Source: Mycolicibacterium gadium (GTDB lineage: Bacteria > Actinomycetota > Actinomycetes > Mycobacteriales > Mycobacteriaceae). Taken from it: 64,000 nt of DNA. Made by a program: the position numbers and the translations under genes. Every line of letters starts with the position of its first letter. Position 1 is the stretch's first letter. Location: NCBI RefSeq assembly GCF_010728925.1, contig NZ_AP022608.1, positions 4,774,001-4,838,000 on the forward strand. The letters run 5' to 3'. Of this stretch, positions 25,835 to 36,074 are shown piece by piece. The notes under the pieces are model-generated. The model saw only the letters and a list, made by a program, of their open reading frames with translations, was not told where the DNA came from and did no database searches.

Positions 25835-28552
25835 TCAGGTTGCGGGAGAGAGGCGCTGCTCGATGAGGCGTCGATAGATACGCTCGGGGGTGAACGGCAG
25901 CTCGCGATACCGGATGCCCGTGGCGTCGTGCAGTGCGTTGGCCAGTGCCGGTGCCACCGGGTTGACGTTCGACTCGGCGATGCCTTTCGCCTTCATGGGT
26001 CCCACCGAGTCCTGGGTCTCGACGAGAAGGACTTCGGTGCGCGGCACATCGGCGTAGGTGGGGATGCGATAGTTGCGCAAGTTGGGATTGACCATCACTC
26101 CGTTGCGGTCGACGCGGAAGTTCTCGGTGAGCGCGAAGCCGATGGCCTGTGCGACCCCGCCTTCGATCTGTCCGCGGACCTGCTGCGGATTGATCACGAC
26201 GCCGGGATCGGCGGCGTGCACGCTGTAGAGAATTCGGGTTTCGCCGGTGATCCGGTGGACGCCGACGCGGAATCCGTGCGCATTGGACGTCACGCTGCGC
26301 GGCGAACCATAGGCCTTGCGCGCCACGGTGAACCGCCTACCGCGCTCGCGGGCGGCCGCCAACACCTCGGCCAGCGTCATTCTGGTGTCGGCGCACAACA
26401 CCCCGTCGTCGTCCATGACGCATGCACTGACATCGACGCCGACGTGTCCGGCGGCGAAGTGCAGAATGCTGTCACGCAGAGCAGTCGTCGCCTTCTGGAC
26501 GGCGTTGCCCGAGACGAACAGGCCCGCGCTCGCGAACGCGCCGGTGTCGAAACCCGTCCTGTCGGTGTCGGCCTGCACGAGGTGGATTCGAGACGTCGTG
26601 GTGCCGAGCACGCTCGCCGCGATCTGCACATGCGCCGTCGAGGTGCCTTCACCGAATTCAACTGTTCCTACCGCGATCTCGTAGACGGCATCGTCTCGCA
26701 GGGTCGCCCATGCGTTGGAAACATGGTCGGTCGGCGGGGCGGTCTCGTGGATGGAGCTCGCGGTGCCGGTGCCGACCAGCCAATCCGGTCCCAGATTCGG
26801 CTCGGGCGGCATGCGGCGCAACGCGTCGTCCACCAGGTCGATGCAGGCGGTGAGCCCGTCCTCGGTGAAAGTCACATCTTCGGGGTGCTCACCGAGCGCC
26901 ACCAGCGCATCGCCGGGCACAACCACGTTGCGACGGCGCAACTCCAGCGGATCCATACCGAGCGCCAGCGCCAACTCGGTCATCGCGGACTCGACCGCGA
27001 ACGACGGCTGGGTCATCCCGTACCCGCGCAGCGCACCGCTGGGCACGGTGTTCGTGTACACCGAGTAGCCGTCGAATCTCTTGTTGGGGCATCGGTACTG
27101 CATCACGGCGGCACCGCCGGCGAACAGCGTCTCGCCGCCGTGGTTACCGTATGCCCCGGTGTTGGAGACGTTCCGGAATTGGAACGCGGTCAGCGTGCCG
27201 TCGGCCTTCGCGCCGAGTTTCACGGTGATCTTCATCGGGTGTCGCGGTGAGGCCGTGGTGAACGCCTCTTCCCGGGTGTACTCCCAGCAGACGGGTCGGC
27301 CGGTGTCCAGAGCCGCCAGGGCGACCAGGTCCTCGGAGATCACTTCCTGCTTGCCACCGAACCCGCCGCCGACCCTCTTGCAGAAAACCCTCAGCTCGTC
27401 GGGGCGGAGGTTGAACAGATGGGAGAGTTTGAGTTTCGCGACCGACGGCGACTGCGAACTCGTGCGCACATGCAACCGCCCCTCCTCCATCCAGGCGATC
27501 GAACCATGCGTTTCGAGGTGGGCGTGCTGGACGCGGGGCGTGAAGTACGTGCCCTCGTGCATCACGTCGGCTGCGGCGAATCCGGCCTCGACGTCGCCGA
27601 CCTCGCCATGCAGTTCGAGCAGGATGTTGCGCAGCTTGTCGTGTGCGAACGGGTCGTCATAGCTGTGTAATTGGGGCGCGCCGTCGGCCATTGCTTCCTC
27701 GGGGTCGAAGACCGCGGGCAGCACCTCGTACTCCACGGCGACCCTGCGGCAACCCTCTTCGGCGGCGCCGACGGACTCGGCGACCACCGCCACGACGCGC
27801 TGGCCCACGAACCGCATGACGTTGTCGAGTATGTAGGTGTCGTCGGGGTCGACGAGGTGGTCGGTGTGGATCGCCGTGCTGAATCGCTTACGGGGGACGT
27901 CCCGCCACGTGTATACGCGCTGCACGCCGGGAACCTCGAGCGCGGCGGACGCGTCTATGGAGACGACGCGTGCATGGGCGTGCGGCGAGTGCAGCACCTT
28001 GAGGTGAAGCATTTCCGGCATCGCGGTGTCCATGGTGAACTCGACCGTCCCGGTGACGACTCCGGTGGCCGCCGGCGCGACGACGTTGGCGCCGACCGCT
28101 TCACCGGGTGCCGCGTCCTCGATTCCCTTGACACCGTTGATTGCGTCCTCGATGGCGCGATACCCGGTGCAGCGACACAGGTTTCCCTTCAGCGCGCGCG
28201 GTAGGTCGCTCTTCTGCTCGTCGGTGAAGGTGGCCGACGTCATGATCATCCCCGCGGTGCAGAAACCACACTGGAATCCCGGCCCGTCGAGAAATCGCCG
28301 TTGCATGGGATGCAGGTTGTCCGGTGTGCCAAGGCCCTCGATGGTGGTGACTTCCCGCCCCTCCGCGCGGAAGGCGGGGGTGATGCAGCTGTGCACCGGA
28401 TCGCCGTCAAGCCACACCGTGCAGGCTCCGCAATCACCTGCGTCACAACCTTTTTTGACACCGAGGCAGCCCAGCGAGCGGACGAAGGTACGCAGACACT
28501 GGCCGGGTCTGGGCTGCTCGTCGAAGTCCGCGCCGTTCACGGTGTAGGTCAC
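25835..28552 (-). CDS. Xanthine-dehydrogenase-type molybdoenzyme, fused [2Fe-2S]/Moco subunit
   Basis: 905 residues from GTG 28552. The N-terminal plant-type [2Fe-2S] domain has C36, C41, C44 and C56; the second cluster has C95, C98, C126 and C128 (CGFC...CRC). The Moco part follows, with GGGFGGK, QHAHLETHG, ALRGYGMTQ and KGIAES carrying the catalytic-type glutamate. It would hydroxylate a purine or aldehyde/heteroaromatic carbon using water. Q402 follows GGFGGK where xanthine dehydrogenases usually have Glu, while Arg of ALRGYG is kept, so the substrate is uncertain. Coupled to the FAD subunit by a GTGA overlap. Confidence 0.85.
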   Translation of the reverse strand: MTYTVNGADFDEQPRPGQCLRTFVRSLGCLGVKKGCDAGDCGACTVWLDGDPVHSCITPAFRAEGREVTTIEGLGTPDNLHPMQRRFLDGPGFQCGFCTAGMIMTSATFTDEQKSDLPRALKGNLCRCTGYRAIEDAINGVKGIEDAAPGEAVGANVVAPAATGVVTGTVEFTMDTAMPEMLHLKVLHSPHAHARVVSIDASAALEVPGVQRVYTWRDVPRKRFSTAIHTDHLVDPDDTYILDNVMRFVGQRVVAVVAESVGAAEEGCRRVAVEYEVLPAVFDPEEAMADGAPQLHSYDDPFAHDKLRNILLELHGEVGDVEAGFAAADVMHEGTYFTPRVQHAHLETHGSIAWMEEGRLHVRTSSQSPSVAKLKLSHLFNLRPDELRVFCKRVGGGFGGKQEVISEDLVALAALDTGRPVCWEYTREEAFTTASPRHPMKITVKLGAKADGTLTAFQFRNVSNTGAYGNHGGETLFAGGAAVMQYRCPNKRFDGYSVYTNTVPSGALRGYGMTQPSFAVESAMTELALALGMDPLELRRRNVVVPGDALVALGEHPEDVTFTEDGLTACIDLVDDALRRMPPEPNLGPDWLVGTGTASSIHETAPPTDHVSNAWATLRDDAVYEIAVGTVEFGEGTSTAHVQIAASVLGTTTSRIHLVQADTDRTGFDTGAFASAGLFVSGNAVQKATTALRDSILHFAAGHVGVDVSACVMDDDGVLCADTRMTLAEVLAAARERGRRFTVARKAYGSPRSVTSNAHGFRVGVHRITGETRILYSVHAADPGVVINPQQVRGQIEGGVAQAIGFALTENFRVDRNGVMVNPNLRNYRIPTYADVPRTEVLLVETQDSVGPMKAKGIAESNVNPVAPALANALHDATGIRYRELPFTPERIYRRLIEQRLSPAT

Positions 28553-29367
28553 GAAGCCGCCCGCGAGAACTCGGCGCGGATGTCCTCGGCGTAGTGCGCG
28601 GCGAGGTGACGCCGGTGGTCCGGGCTGCCGTTGGGGTCGTCGAACCAAAGCTCTTCGGGCAGTTCGTCGATACGTTGCGCGAGCGCGTCGGCGTCCGGCA
28701 TCGAATCGAATCTCATGCGTACCGGGTGGATGGTGCCCGCGGTGATGGTCAACAGCAGGTCGTGCTGGTGTTGCGTCGCGACGATGAAGATTGTCGATCG
28801 GCCGAGCTTGGTCAGGGTGAACCGTCGGTGGGTGTGCCGCTTCCGCAGGGCGCTCGCCGGAATGTCGACCTTCCGCAACACCTCGCCGGGCGCGAGGATG
28901 TTGGCGTTGTTCCCGGTGACGAAGTCGGCCGCGTCGACGGTGCGCTCGGACCCGTCGGGCGCGCGCAGGGTGTAGGTGGCCTCCAGCGCCACTGTCATCG
29001 TGATCATCGGGCCGGCGGGCAGCGACATGCAGATGTTCCCGCCGACCGTCGCGCTGTTCCACACTTTGAACGAAGCCAGGAACGCCTCACAGCTCGTCTT
29101 CAGCAGCGATGCGGCGGGCCAGTCGCTCGGCGCCGTGAGCGCGTACAGGTCGCGGATCGTGCACATCGCGCCGATCTCCAGCCCGGTCTGCTCGACCGTG
29201 AGGGCGTCCCAGCCCAGCGGTGCCAGATCGATCAGCCGCCGCAGGTGTGGTTGCTGATCCGAGAACAGCCAGGTGCCGCCCGCGAGGAAGGCATCCCCGT
29301 CGCGCCAGTGCGCCCCGGGCGGATCGTGCGGGTGGCGGACCACATCGGTGACGGTGTTGAGGTCCAA
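28549..29367 (-). CDS. FAD-binding subunit of the molybdenum hydroxylase
   Basis: 272 residues of the CO-dehydrogenase/xanthine-dehydrogenase FAD family. It has FLAGGTWL near 30 and the flavin-pyrophosphate motif [16 protein letters not shown] near 105, and a short C-terminal domain. It passes electrons from the iron-sulfur clusters of the partner encoded directly downstream to an external acceptor. TTG 29367 is used with a GGGGGA ribosome site seven bases upstream. Its promoter region is shared, divergently, with clpB. Confidence 0.85.
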   Translation of the reverse strand: MDLNTVTDVVRHPHDPPGAHWRDGDAFLAGGTWLFSDQQPHLRRLIDLAPLGWDALTVEQTGLEIGAMCTIRDLYALTAPSDWPAASLLKTSCEAFLASFKVWNSATVGGNICMSLPAGPMITMTVALEATYTLRAPDGSERTVDAADFVTGNNANILAPGEVLRKVDIPASALRKRHTHRRFTLTKLGRSTIFIVATQHQHDLLLTITAGTIHPVRMRFDSMPDADALAQRIDELPEELWFDDPNGSPDHRRHLAAHYAEDIRAEFSRAAS

Positions 29368-29486
29368 ACGTCTTCCCCCATGCGGCTTTGCCCGAGTTGG
29401 ATTCCGCCATCGTAGAGGGACGTGGTGGGTGGTTGCTGGATCAACGGCTCGGTACGCGCTGGCGCTGCGCTGGCAAAAAAGTTAAA

Positions 29487-29507
29487 GTTGAGCGGAACAG
29501 ACTCAAC
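29487..29507 (+). promoter_or_regulatory. HAIR operator (HspR site) at clpB
   Basis: GTTGAGC, seven bases, then ACTCAAC (five and six of seven consensus bases). It lies 78 bases before the clpB start. Its spacer GGAACAG contains the -35 of the SigH-like promoter, so HspR binding would mask that promoter. Confidence 0.82.
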
Positions 29508-29519
29508 CTTGACGGCGTT
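29494..29519 (+). promoter_or_regulatory. SigH-like promoter of clpB, overlapping a 14-bp palindrome
   Basis: GGAACA (29494-29499), 16 bases, CGTT (29516-29519): the same boxes and spacing as upstream of dnaK. The -10 end lies in a perfect palindrome, GCGTTGTACAACGC, at 29515-29528. That palindrome may be a second operator, but no binder is known to me. Confidence 0.6.
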
Positions 29520-29585
29520 GTACAACGCGACAAGCATTCCAAGGGGCCTTTGCGCGGCCCTGAAGTACATAGAAATGGAGGCGTC

Positions 29586-32132
29586 GTGGACTCGTTCAAT
29601 CCGACGACCAAAACCCAGGCGGCCCTTACTTCGGCGCTGCAAGCGGCTACCGCCGCCGGCAACCCACAGATCACGCCCGCCCATTTGTTGATGGCACTGC
29701 TCACCCAGAACGATGGCATTGCCGCACCCTTGTTGGAGGCCGTCGGCGTCGAACCCGCGACAATCCGCGCAGAGACGCAACGAATTCTCGATCGGCTGCC
29801 CAGCGCATCGGGGTCGAGTTCGCAGCCGCAGCTGGCACCCCAGTCGATCGCTGCGATCACCACGGCCACCCACCTGGCCACCGAGATGGACGATGAATAC
29901 GTCTCCACCGAGCATCTGCTCGTCGGCCTGGCCACCGGTGACTCCGACGTCGCCAAGCTGCTCAGCGGCCACGGCGCGTCCCCGCAGGTGCTGCGCGACG
30001 CGTTCGGAAACGTGCGCGGCAGCGCGCGCGTCACCAACCCAGACCCGGAGGCCACGTACCAGGCGCTGGAGAAGTACTCCACCGACCTGACCGCGCGTGC
30101 CAAAGAGGGCAAGCTGGATCCGGTTATCGGGCGCGACAACGAGATTCGCCGGGTCGTCCAGGTGCTCTCACGTCGCACCAAGAACAACCCGGTGCTGATC
30201 GGTGAGCCCGGCGTCGGCAAGACCGCGATCGTCGAGGGCCTGGCCCAGCGCATCGTCGCAGGCGACGTACCGGAGAGCCTGCGCGACAAGACCGTCGTCT
30301 CACTGGATCTCGGCTCGATGGTCGCCGGTGCGAAGTACCGGGGCGAGTTCGAGGAGCGGCTCAAGGCCGTCCTCGACGACATCAAGAACTCGGCCGGCCA
30401 GATCATCACGTTCATCGACGAGCTGCACACCATCGTCGGTGCCGGCGCGACCGGCGAATCGGCGATGGACGCGGGCAACATGATCAAGCCGATGCTGGCG
30501 CGTGGCGAGCTGCGACTGGTCGGCGCGACCACCCTCGACGAGTACCGCAAGTACATCGAGAAGGACGCCGCGCTCGAACGCCGTTTTCAGCAGGTGTTCG
30601 TCGGCGAACCGTCCGTGGAGGACACCGTCGGCATCCTGCGCGGTCTCAAGGACCGCTACGAGGTCCACCACGGTGTGCGGATCACCGACTCGGCACTGGT
30701 TTCGGCGGCGACGCTGTCCGACCGCTACATCACCAGCCGCTTCCTACCGGACAAGGCCATCGACCTCGTCGACGAGGCCGCGTCCCGGCTGCGAATGGAG
30801 ATCGACTCCCGGCCCGTCGAGATCGATGAGGTCGAGCGCCTGGTGCGCCGGCTGGAGATCGAGGAGATGGCGCTGGCCAAAGAGGAGGACGACGCCAGCA
30901 AGGACCGCCTCGAGAAGTTGCGCGCCGAGCTTGCCGACAAGAAGGAAGAGCTGGCCCAGCTGACGTCGAGGTGGCAGAACGAGAAGAGCGCCATCGACGT
31001 GGTGCGTGAGCTCAAGGAGCAGCTCGAGACGCTGCGTGGGGAGGCCGACCGGGCCGAGCGCGACGGCGATCTGGCCAAGGCGTCCGAACTTCGGTACGGC
31101 CGCATCCCCGAAATCGAGAAGAAGCTCGATGCGGCGGTGCCCCATGCCGAAGCCCGCGAGAACGTCATGCTCAAGGAGGAGGTCGGACCCGACGACATCG
31201 CCGATGTGGTGTCGGCATGGACCGGCATTCCCGCGGGCCGCATGCTCGAAGGCGAGACCGCCAAGCTGCTGCGCATGGAGGACGAGCTGGGCAAGCGCGT
31301 CGTCGGGCAGCGCAAGGCCGTACAGGCCGTGGCCGACGCGGTGCGGCGCAGCCGTGCCGGTGTCGCCGACCCGAACCGGCCGACGGGATCGTTCATGTTC
31401 CTCGGCCCGACCGGTGTCGGTAAGACGGAACTCGCGAAAGCGTTGGCGGAGTTCCTGTTCGACGACGAACGTGCCATGGTCCGCATCGACATGAGCGAGT
31501 ACGGCGAGAAACACTCGGTGGCCCGCCTCGTCGGTGCGCCTCCCGGCTACATCGGTTATGACCAGGGCGGTCAGCTGACCGAAGCGGTGCGGCGGCGTCC
31601 GTACACGGTGATCCTGTTCGACGAGATCGAGAAGGCTCACCCGGACGTGTTCGACGTGCTGTTGGCCGTGCTCGACGAGGGCAGGCTGACCGACGGTCAG
31701 GGCCGGACGGTCGACTTCCGCAACACGATCCTGATCCTCACGTCCAACCTCGGTGCCGGCGGGACCGAGGAACAGGTGATGGCCGCGGTGCGCTCGGCGT
31801 TCAAGCCCGAGTTCATCAACCGGCTCGACGACGTCATCGTCTTCGACGCGCTCGAGCCCGGTGAGCTGGTGGCGATCGTCGACATCCAACTGCAGCAGCT
31901 GTCGAAGCGGCTGGCGCAACGCAGGCTGACGCTCGAGGTGTCGCTGCCCGCCAAGCAGTGGTTGGCGCAGCGCGGTTTCGATCCGCTCTATGGCGCGCGT
32001 CCGCTGCGGAGGTTGATCCAGCAGTCCATCGGCGACCAGCTCGCCAAGATGCTGCTTGCCGGTGAGGTGCATGACGGCGACGTGGTGCCGGTGAACGTCA
32101 GCCCGGACGGCGATTCGCTGGTACTGGGCTGA
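29586..32132 (+). CDS. clpB: Disaggregase ClpB
   Basis: 848 residues, the size of mycobacterial ClpB. An N-domain is followed by AAA+ ring 1 with Walker A GEPGVGKT (206-213) and Walker B FIDELH; the long coiled-coil middle domain (about 400-540) that recruits DnaK; and ring 2 with GPTGVGKT (607-614) and LFDEIEKAH. It dissolves aggregates with DnaK/DnaJ/GrpE. GTG 29586 follows GGAGG; the same GTG-encoded [11 protein letters not shown] start is known from other mycobacteria. Controlled by HspR and probably SigH. Confidence 0.98.
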   Translation: MDSFNPTTKTQAALTSALQAATAAGNPQITPAHLLMALLTQNDGIAAPLLEAVGVEPATIRAETQRILDRLPSASGSSSQPQLAPQSIAAITTATHLATEMDDEYVSTEHLLVGLATGDSDVAKLLSGHGASPQVLRDAFGNVRGSARVTNPDPEATYQALEKYSTDLTARAKEGKLDPVIGRDNEIRRVVQVLSRRTKNNPVLIGEPGVGKTAIVEGLAQRIVAGDVPESLRDKTVVSLDLGSMVAGAKYRGEFEERLKAVLDDIKNSAGQIITFIDELHTIVGAGATGESAMDAGNMIKPMLARGELRLVGATTLDEYRKYIEKDAALERRFQQVFVGEPSVEDTVGILRGLKDRYEVHHGVRITDSALVSAATLSDRYITSRFLPDKAIDLVDEAASRLRMEIDSRPVEIDEVERLVRRLEIEEMALAKEEDDASKDRLEKLRAELADKKEELAQLTSRWQNEKSAIDVVRELKEQLETLRGEADRAERDGDLAKASELRYGRIPEIEKKLDAAVPHAEARENVMLKEEVGPDDIADVVSAWTGIPAGRMLEGETAKLLRMEDELGKRVVGQRKAVQAVADAVRRSRAGVADPNRPTGSFMFLGPTGVGKTELAKALAEFLFDDERAMVRIDMSEYGEKHSVARLVGAPPGYIGYDQGGQLTEAVRRRPYTVILFDEIEKAHPDVFDVLLAVLDEGRLTDGQGRTVDFRNTILILTSNLGAGGTEEQVMAAVRSAFKPEFINRLDDVIVFDALEPGELVAIVDIQLQQLSKRLAQRRLTLEVSLPAKQWLAQRGFDPLYGARPLRRLIQQSIGDQLAKMLLAGEVHDGDVVPVNVSPDGDSLVLG

Positions 32133-32150
32133 GCCTGATATCGATGAGGG

Positions 32151-33482
32151 ATGCGCATCACATCCCTTCCCGGTAGACCCAGCCTGCTCCTCGGCGCCTA
32201 CGACCTGGCCACACTGGGTTACGGCGCCGAGGAGTTCGTCATCTCGGGGACCGCACGCTCGTATGCCACCGACGAGACGGCGGACTACACCACCCGCGTC
32301 GTGGTGTGCCGCCCGAACGGCGCGTTCAACGGCACCGCCGTAGTCGAATGGCTCAACGTCAGCGGCGGCGTCGACGCACCCGCGGTCTGGCTGATGGCGC
32401 ATCGCGAGATCGCGCGCGCGGGCTACGCCTACGTCGCGGTGTCCGCCCAGTACGTCGGCGTCGAGGGCGGTGACAACCTGATGGGCATCGACATGTCGCT
32501 GAAAGCCCAGGACCGCGAACGCTATTCGCAGCTCAACCATCCGGGTGACCAGTTCGCCTATGACATCTACTCCCAGGTCGGCCGGGTGGTCAGTGAGGGT
32601 CGCATCGACAGTTTGCAGCCGGAAGCGGTTCTCGCGGTGGGGGAATCGCAGTCGGCGATGTTTCTGACCACCTATGTGAACGAGGTGGATGCGGTCGCTG
32701 AAGTTTTTGATGGCTTCCTCGTGCACTCGCGCTTCGGTCCCGCCGCTCCGCTAGGGGGCGGTAGTGCGCTGGAAGAGTCACGGCCCGCGCCGTTCCGGGA
32801 CGATCTGCGGGTCCCGGTGCTGTCGGTCATCACCGAAACCGATCTGGTCGACGGCCATCTGCTCGGTTACCACCACGCCCGCAGACCCGACGACGACAGG
32901 TTGCGGGTGTGGGAGATACCCGGCACTGCGCACGCCGACAACTACACGATTCGGGTCGGCTTCATCGACGACGGCTCGATGCCGTTGGAGGGCCTGGTCG
33001 CGGCCTACGCACCCACGAAGGAGTTGATGGGGACGAACCTGTCGTACTACATCAACTTCGCGCCCCAGCATCACTACGTACTGCAGGCCGCGATCGCGGC
33101 CCTGAACGACTGGGTTCGAACCGGCGCGGCTGCCGCCACAGCGCAGCCGCTGGCCCTCACCGACGGGGACATCCCGGCGCTGGTGCTCGACGATCACGGA
33201 CTGGCCGTCGGTGGAGTCCGTACGCCGTGGGTCGACGTGCCGATTGCGCGGACATCGGGCCTCGCGCCCGACGAGAGCCCCATGTCGTTCCTGTTCGGTA
33301 CCGGGGAGGTGTTCGACGACGGCACGGTGCGCGCGCTCTACCCCGGCGGCGCCGCCGACTACCTGGCGCGTTTCAGCGACGCGCTGGATCGCGCGATCGA
33401 GGCGGGATTCCTCGTGGCGGCTGACCGGAGCGAGATCATCGCGCTCGCCGAGGCGTCTTTTCCGGATGTGACGAGCCTGTGA
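32151..33482 (+). CDS. Alpha/beta-hydrolase-domain protein (PF20091-like)
   Basis: 443 residues, 18 bases downstream of clpB. It has a nucleophile motif VGESQS (Ser166) and later an EIPGTAHADNY segment that supplies a histidine. The N-terminal part is beta-rich, as in the large actinobacterial alpha/beta hydrolase domain family. No signal peptide is seen, so it is likely cytoplasmic. Substrate unknown; proximity to clpB may mean read-through but does not imply a chaperone role. Confidence 0.75.
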   Translation: MRITSLPGRPSLLLGAYDLATLGYGAEEFVISGTARSYATDETADYTTRVVVCRPNGAFNGTAVVEWLNVSGGVDAPAVWLMAHREIARAGYAYVAVSAQYVGVEGGDNLMGIDMSLKAQDRERYSQLNHPGDQFAYDIYSQVGRVVSEGRIDSLQPEAVLAVGESQSAMFLTTYVNEVDAVAEVFDGFLVHSRFGPAAPLGGGSALEESRPAPFRDDLRVPVLSVITETDLVDGHLLGYHHARRPDDDRLRVWEIPGTAHADNYTIRVGFIDDGSMPLEGLVAAYAPTKELMGTNLSYYINFAPQHHYVLQAAIAALNDWVRTGAAAATAQPLALTDGDIPALVLDDHGLAVGGVRTPWVDVPIARTSGLAPDESPMSFLFGTGEVFDDGTVRALYPGGAADYLARFSDALDRAIEAGFLVAADRSEIIALAEASFPDVTSL

Positions 33483-33531
33483 TCTGCTCGAGTTCGGACT
33501 TGAGGGCTACCTGCAAGTAAGCTACGACCTA

Positions 33532-34362
33532 ATGGTCCCGCTCTGGTTCACGCTGTCCGCGCTCTGTTTCGTGGGTGCGGCAGTACTTCTGTACGTCGAC
33601 ATCGACCGTCGACGTGGGCTGGGTCGTCGCCGCAAGTCGTGGGCGAAGTCGCACGGTTTCGACTATGAACACGAGTCGAGCGACATCCTGAAGCGCTGGA
33701 AGCGCGGTGTGATGTCGACCGTCGGCGACATCAACGCCAAGAACGTCGTCCTCGGGCAGATCCGTGGCGAAGCGGTGTTCATCTTCGACCTCGAAGACGT
33801 CGCGACCGTCATCGCCCTGCACCGCAAGGTCGGCACCAACGTCGTCGTCGATCTGCGGCTCAAGGGAATCAAAGAGCCGCGGGAAAACGACATCTGGCTG
33901 CTCGGCGCGATCGGTCCGCGGATGGTCTATTCGACCAACCTCGACGCGGCCCGCCGCGCCTGCGACCGCCGCATGGTGACGTTCGCCCACACCGCGCCGG
34001 ATTGTGCGGAGATCATGTGGAACGAGGAGCACTGGACGCTGGTCTCGATGCCGGTGACCAGCACGCGGGCCCAGTGGGATGAGGGCCTGCGCACCGTGCG
34101 CCAGTTCAACGACCTGCTGCGCGTGCTGCCACCGACGTCGCAGGCCACCGTCGGTCAGTCCGTGACGCGCCGCAGCGGGTCGCCGAGCCGTCCGCTCAAG
34201 CCGGCGCCCGCACGCTCCGAGGTGCCTGCAGGCAGGGCCGAGACTCCAGGCGGCAGGTATGCCCAGGCGCCCCCGCGACCCGAACAGGCTCGTCGGCCCG
34301 CGTCGCCCCCGCAGCCACCGCAGTCGCGCAACGGACGGCAGTCCCCGCACTATCAGCGGTAA
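33532..34362 (+). CDS. ttfA: Trehalose monomycolate transport factor TtfA
   Basis: 276 residues. A single N-terminal transmembrane helix (4-22) is followed by a basic segment, a globular domain (about 30-200) and a long Pro/Arg/Ser-rich disordered tail (from about 205). TtfA (Rv0383c / MSMEG_0736) was described as an accessory protein needed by MmpL3 to export trehalose monomycolate; it lies next to clpB in mycobacteria, as here. Assignment rests on layout and neighbourhood; the tail differs between species. Confidence 0.82.
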   Translation: MVPLWFTLSALCFVGAAVLLYVDIDRRRGLGRRRKSWAKSHGFDYEHESSDILKRWKRGVMSTVGDINAKNVVLGQIRGEAVFIFDLEDVATVIALHRKVGTNVVVDLRLKGIKEPRENDIWLLGAIGPRMVYSTNLDAARRACDRRMVTFAHTAPDCAEIMWNEEHWTLVSMPVTSTRAQWDEGLRTVRQFNDLLRVLPPTSQATVGQSVTRRSGSPSRPLKPAPARSEVPAGRAETPGGRYAQAPPRPEQARRPASPPQPPQSRNGRQSPHYQR

Positions 34363-34387
34363 CCGACGCGGTGACTAAGCTGTCGCC

Positions 34388-35164
34388 ATGTCACGCCCCG
34401 TCGCCCTGATCACCGGACCTACGTCGGGGTTGGGCGCAGGGTTCGCCCATAGATATGCCGTGGACGGCTACGACCTCGTGCTCGTCGCGCGCGATGCGAA
34501 GCGTCTCGACGCGCTGGCCGCCGAACTGCACGACGAGGCAGGCGCGAACATCGAGGTGCTGGTCGCCGATCTGGCGCAGGCCGCCGATCGGTCGAAGGTG
34601 GCCGACCGGCTCGCCGCCGGTGTGCGCGTTCTGGTCAACAACGCGGGTTTCGGAACCTCCGGCGAATTCTGGACCGCAGACCTCGCGGTGCTGCAGTCCC
34701 AACTGGATGTCAACGTCACGGCGGTCATGCATCTGACGCACGCGGCGATGCCGCCGATGCTGGCGGCCGGCGAAGGCACCGTGATCAACGTGGCCAGCGT
34801 GGCCGGACTGCTGCCTGGGCGGGGTTCGACGTACTCGGCCTCCAAAGCCTGGGTGGTCGCATTCTCCGAGGGCCTTGCCAACGGCCTGGGTGGCACCGGC
34901 GTCGGCGTGCATGCGCTGTGCCCCGGTTTCGTGCACACCGAATTCCATGAGCGAGCGGGCATCGACATGGCGAACACGCCGTCGTTCCTGTGGCTGGAGG
35001 TGGACGACGTGGTCCGCGAGACGATGGCCGATGTCGCACGGGGCAAGGTGGTGATCGTGCCCGGCTTGCAGTACAAGGCACTGACCACCGGCGGCCGCAT
35101 GGTGCCGCGAAACGTGGTGCGGGCGGTGACGAAAGTCGTTGGCCGGGGCCGGGATAGAACCTGA
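34388..35164 (+). CDS. Short-chain dehydrogenase/reductase
   Basis: 258 residues. The NAD(P) motif TGPTSGLG (9-16), NNAG motif and catalytic Ser137, Tyr149 and Lys153 are intact. DltE-like SDRs look similar (SYSASKA-type active site). It lies between ttfA and the lipoprotein gene, where M. tuberculosis has pyrE. Substrate unknown. Confidence 0.88.
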   Translation: MSRPVALITGPTSGLGAGFAHRYAVDGYDLVLVARDAKRLDALAAELHDEAGANIEVLVADLAQAADRSKVADRLAAGVRVLVNNAGFGTSGEFWTADLAVLQSQLDVNVTAVMHLTHAAMPPMLAAGEGTVINVASVAGLLPGRGSTYSASKAWVVAFSEGLANGLGGTGVGVHALCPGFVHTEFHERAGIDMANTPSFLWLEVDDVVRETMADVARGKVVIVPGLQYKALTTGGRMVPRNVVRAVTKVVGRGRDRT

Positions 35165-35174
35165 GTCGCGCTCA

Positions 35175-36074
35175 GTGTCCGCTCGTTCAGTTTTCGCCGT
35201 CCTCACCGCGGTGCTCCTGGTCGCCTCGGCCTGTTCCAGCGATGACGCAAAGATCGACACCTATTCCGCCCAGACCGCGACCATCGGCGAGTCACTGGCG
35301 TTCCTGGGCTGGAACATGTCGGTGTCGAATCTGCGTTTCGAGGGCGAAAACGTCCTGATCGACATCGACGCGGCGCCATCGGGTGACGGTCCGCGCGCCG
35401 ACCCGAAGGACCTGAGGTTCGGGCTTTACGGCGCGTTGGCACACCCGCTCGAGGCCCCCGCCATCGGCGGGTGCCGTGACGTGACAGACCTAGACGTGCA
35501 GCCGTTGTCGGTCCAGACGCCGGACCGGCTGACGGGAACGGTGTGTGTGGGGCCACAGCGAGACCAACTCCAGGTGCGCGGGGTCTACGTCTATTCGACC
35601 CGTGACCGCACGCCCGGAACCACGATGGCGCACGGTGTCGCATTTCCCGTCGGGCTGCCCGCGGTCGAGGACGAGGCCACCGGACTGACGCTCAAGACGA
35701 CCAGCGTGGACGCGTTCCGTGCGGACGGCTCCATGCTCGACCAGGCCGCGCTCGGAGATCCCAACGAGTTCACCGGTAACGGGTACATGCTGCTCGGCCT
35801 CGAGATCTCCGGTGAGTCAACGCAATACCGTGAGGAGTCGAAACGCCGCGGCGGACCGACGATGGTGGTGATGGCTCCAACGCTGCCTCCGCCCGGACTG
35901 AGCCACGCCTGTGACGTCTACGGCGCGTCGACTCTCTTACTACCCGACAGCACGCGCGACGCGGTTTTCACCCGCGTGACGTTGTGCACCCAGGGAGAGA
36001 TGAACGAAGCGCTGCTGTATCCGACGCTGTCGGTGGTCGGCACGCACGCCGCGATGTGGACCAAGGGTGAGTGA
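35175..36074 (+). CDS. Lipoprotein, Rv0381c-like
   Basis: 299 residues from GTG 35175. Signal ends in VASAC with the acyl cysteine at 20; the mature part is beta-rich with four or more cysteines (GGCRD, TVCVG, HACDV, TLCTQ), probably forming disulfides outside the membrane. A 302-residue protein occupies this place in M. tuberculosis (Rv0381c). The end overlaps the methyltransferase start by eight bases. Function unknown. Confidence 0.76.
   Translation: MSARSVFAVLTAVLLVASACSSDDAKIDTYSAQTATIGESLAFLGWNMSVSNLRFEGENVLIDIDAAPSGDGPRADPKDLRFGLYGALAHPLEAPAIGGCRDVTDLDVQPLSVQTPDRLTGTVCVGPQRDQLQVRGVYVYSTRDRTPGTTMAHGVAFPVGLPAVEDEATGLTLKTTSVDAFRADGSMLDQAALGDPNEFTGNGYMLLGLEISGESTQYREESKRRGGPTMVVMAPTLPPPGLSHACDVYGASTLLLPDSTRDAVFTRVTLCTQGEMNEALLYPTLSVVGTHAAMWTKGE

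Noticed and set aside
25781..27250. A 489-codon frame opposite the molybdoenzyme
   Set aside because: No domain motif; antisense shadow.
30744..32726. A 660-codon open frame opposite clpB and the hydrolase
   Set aside because: Spans two real genes antisense and has no domain features; high GC gives long shadow frames.
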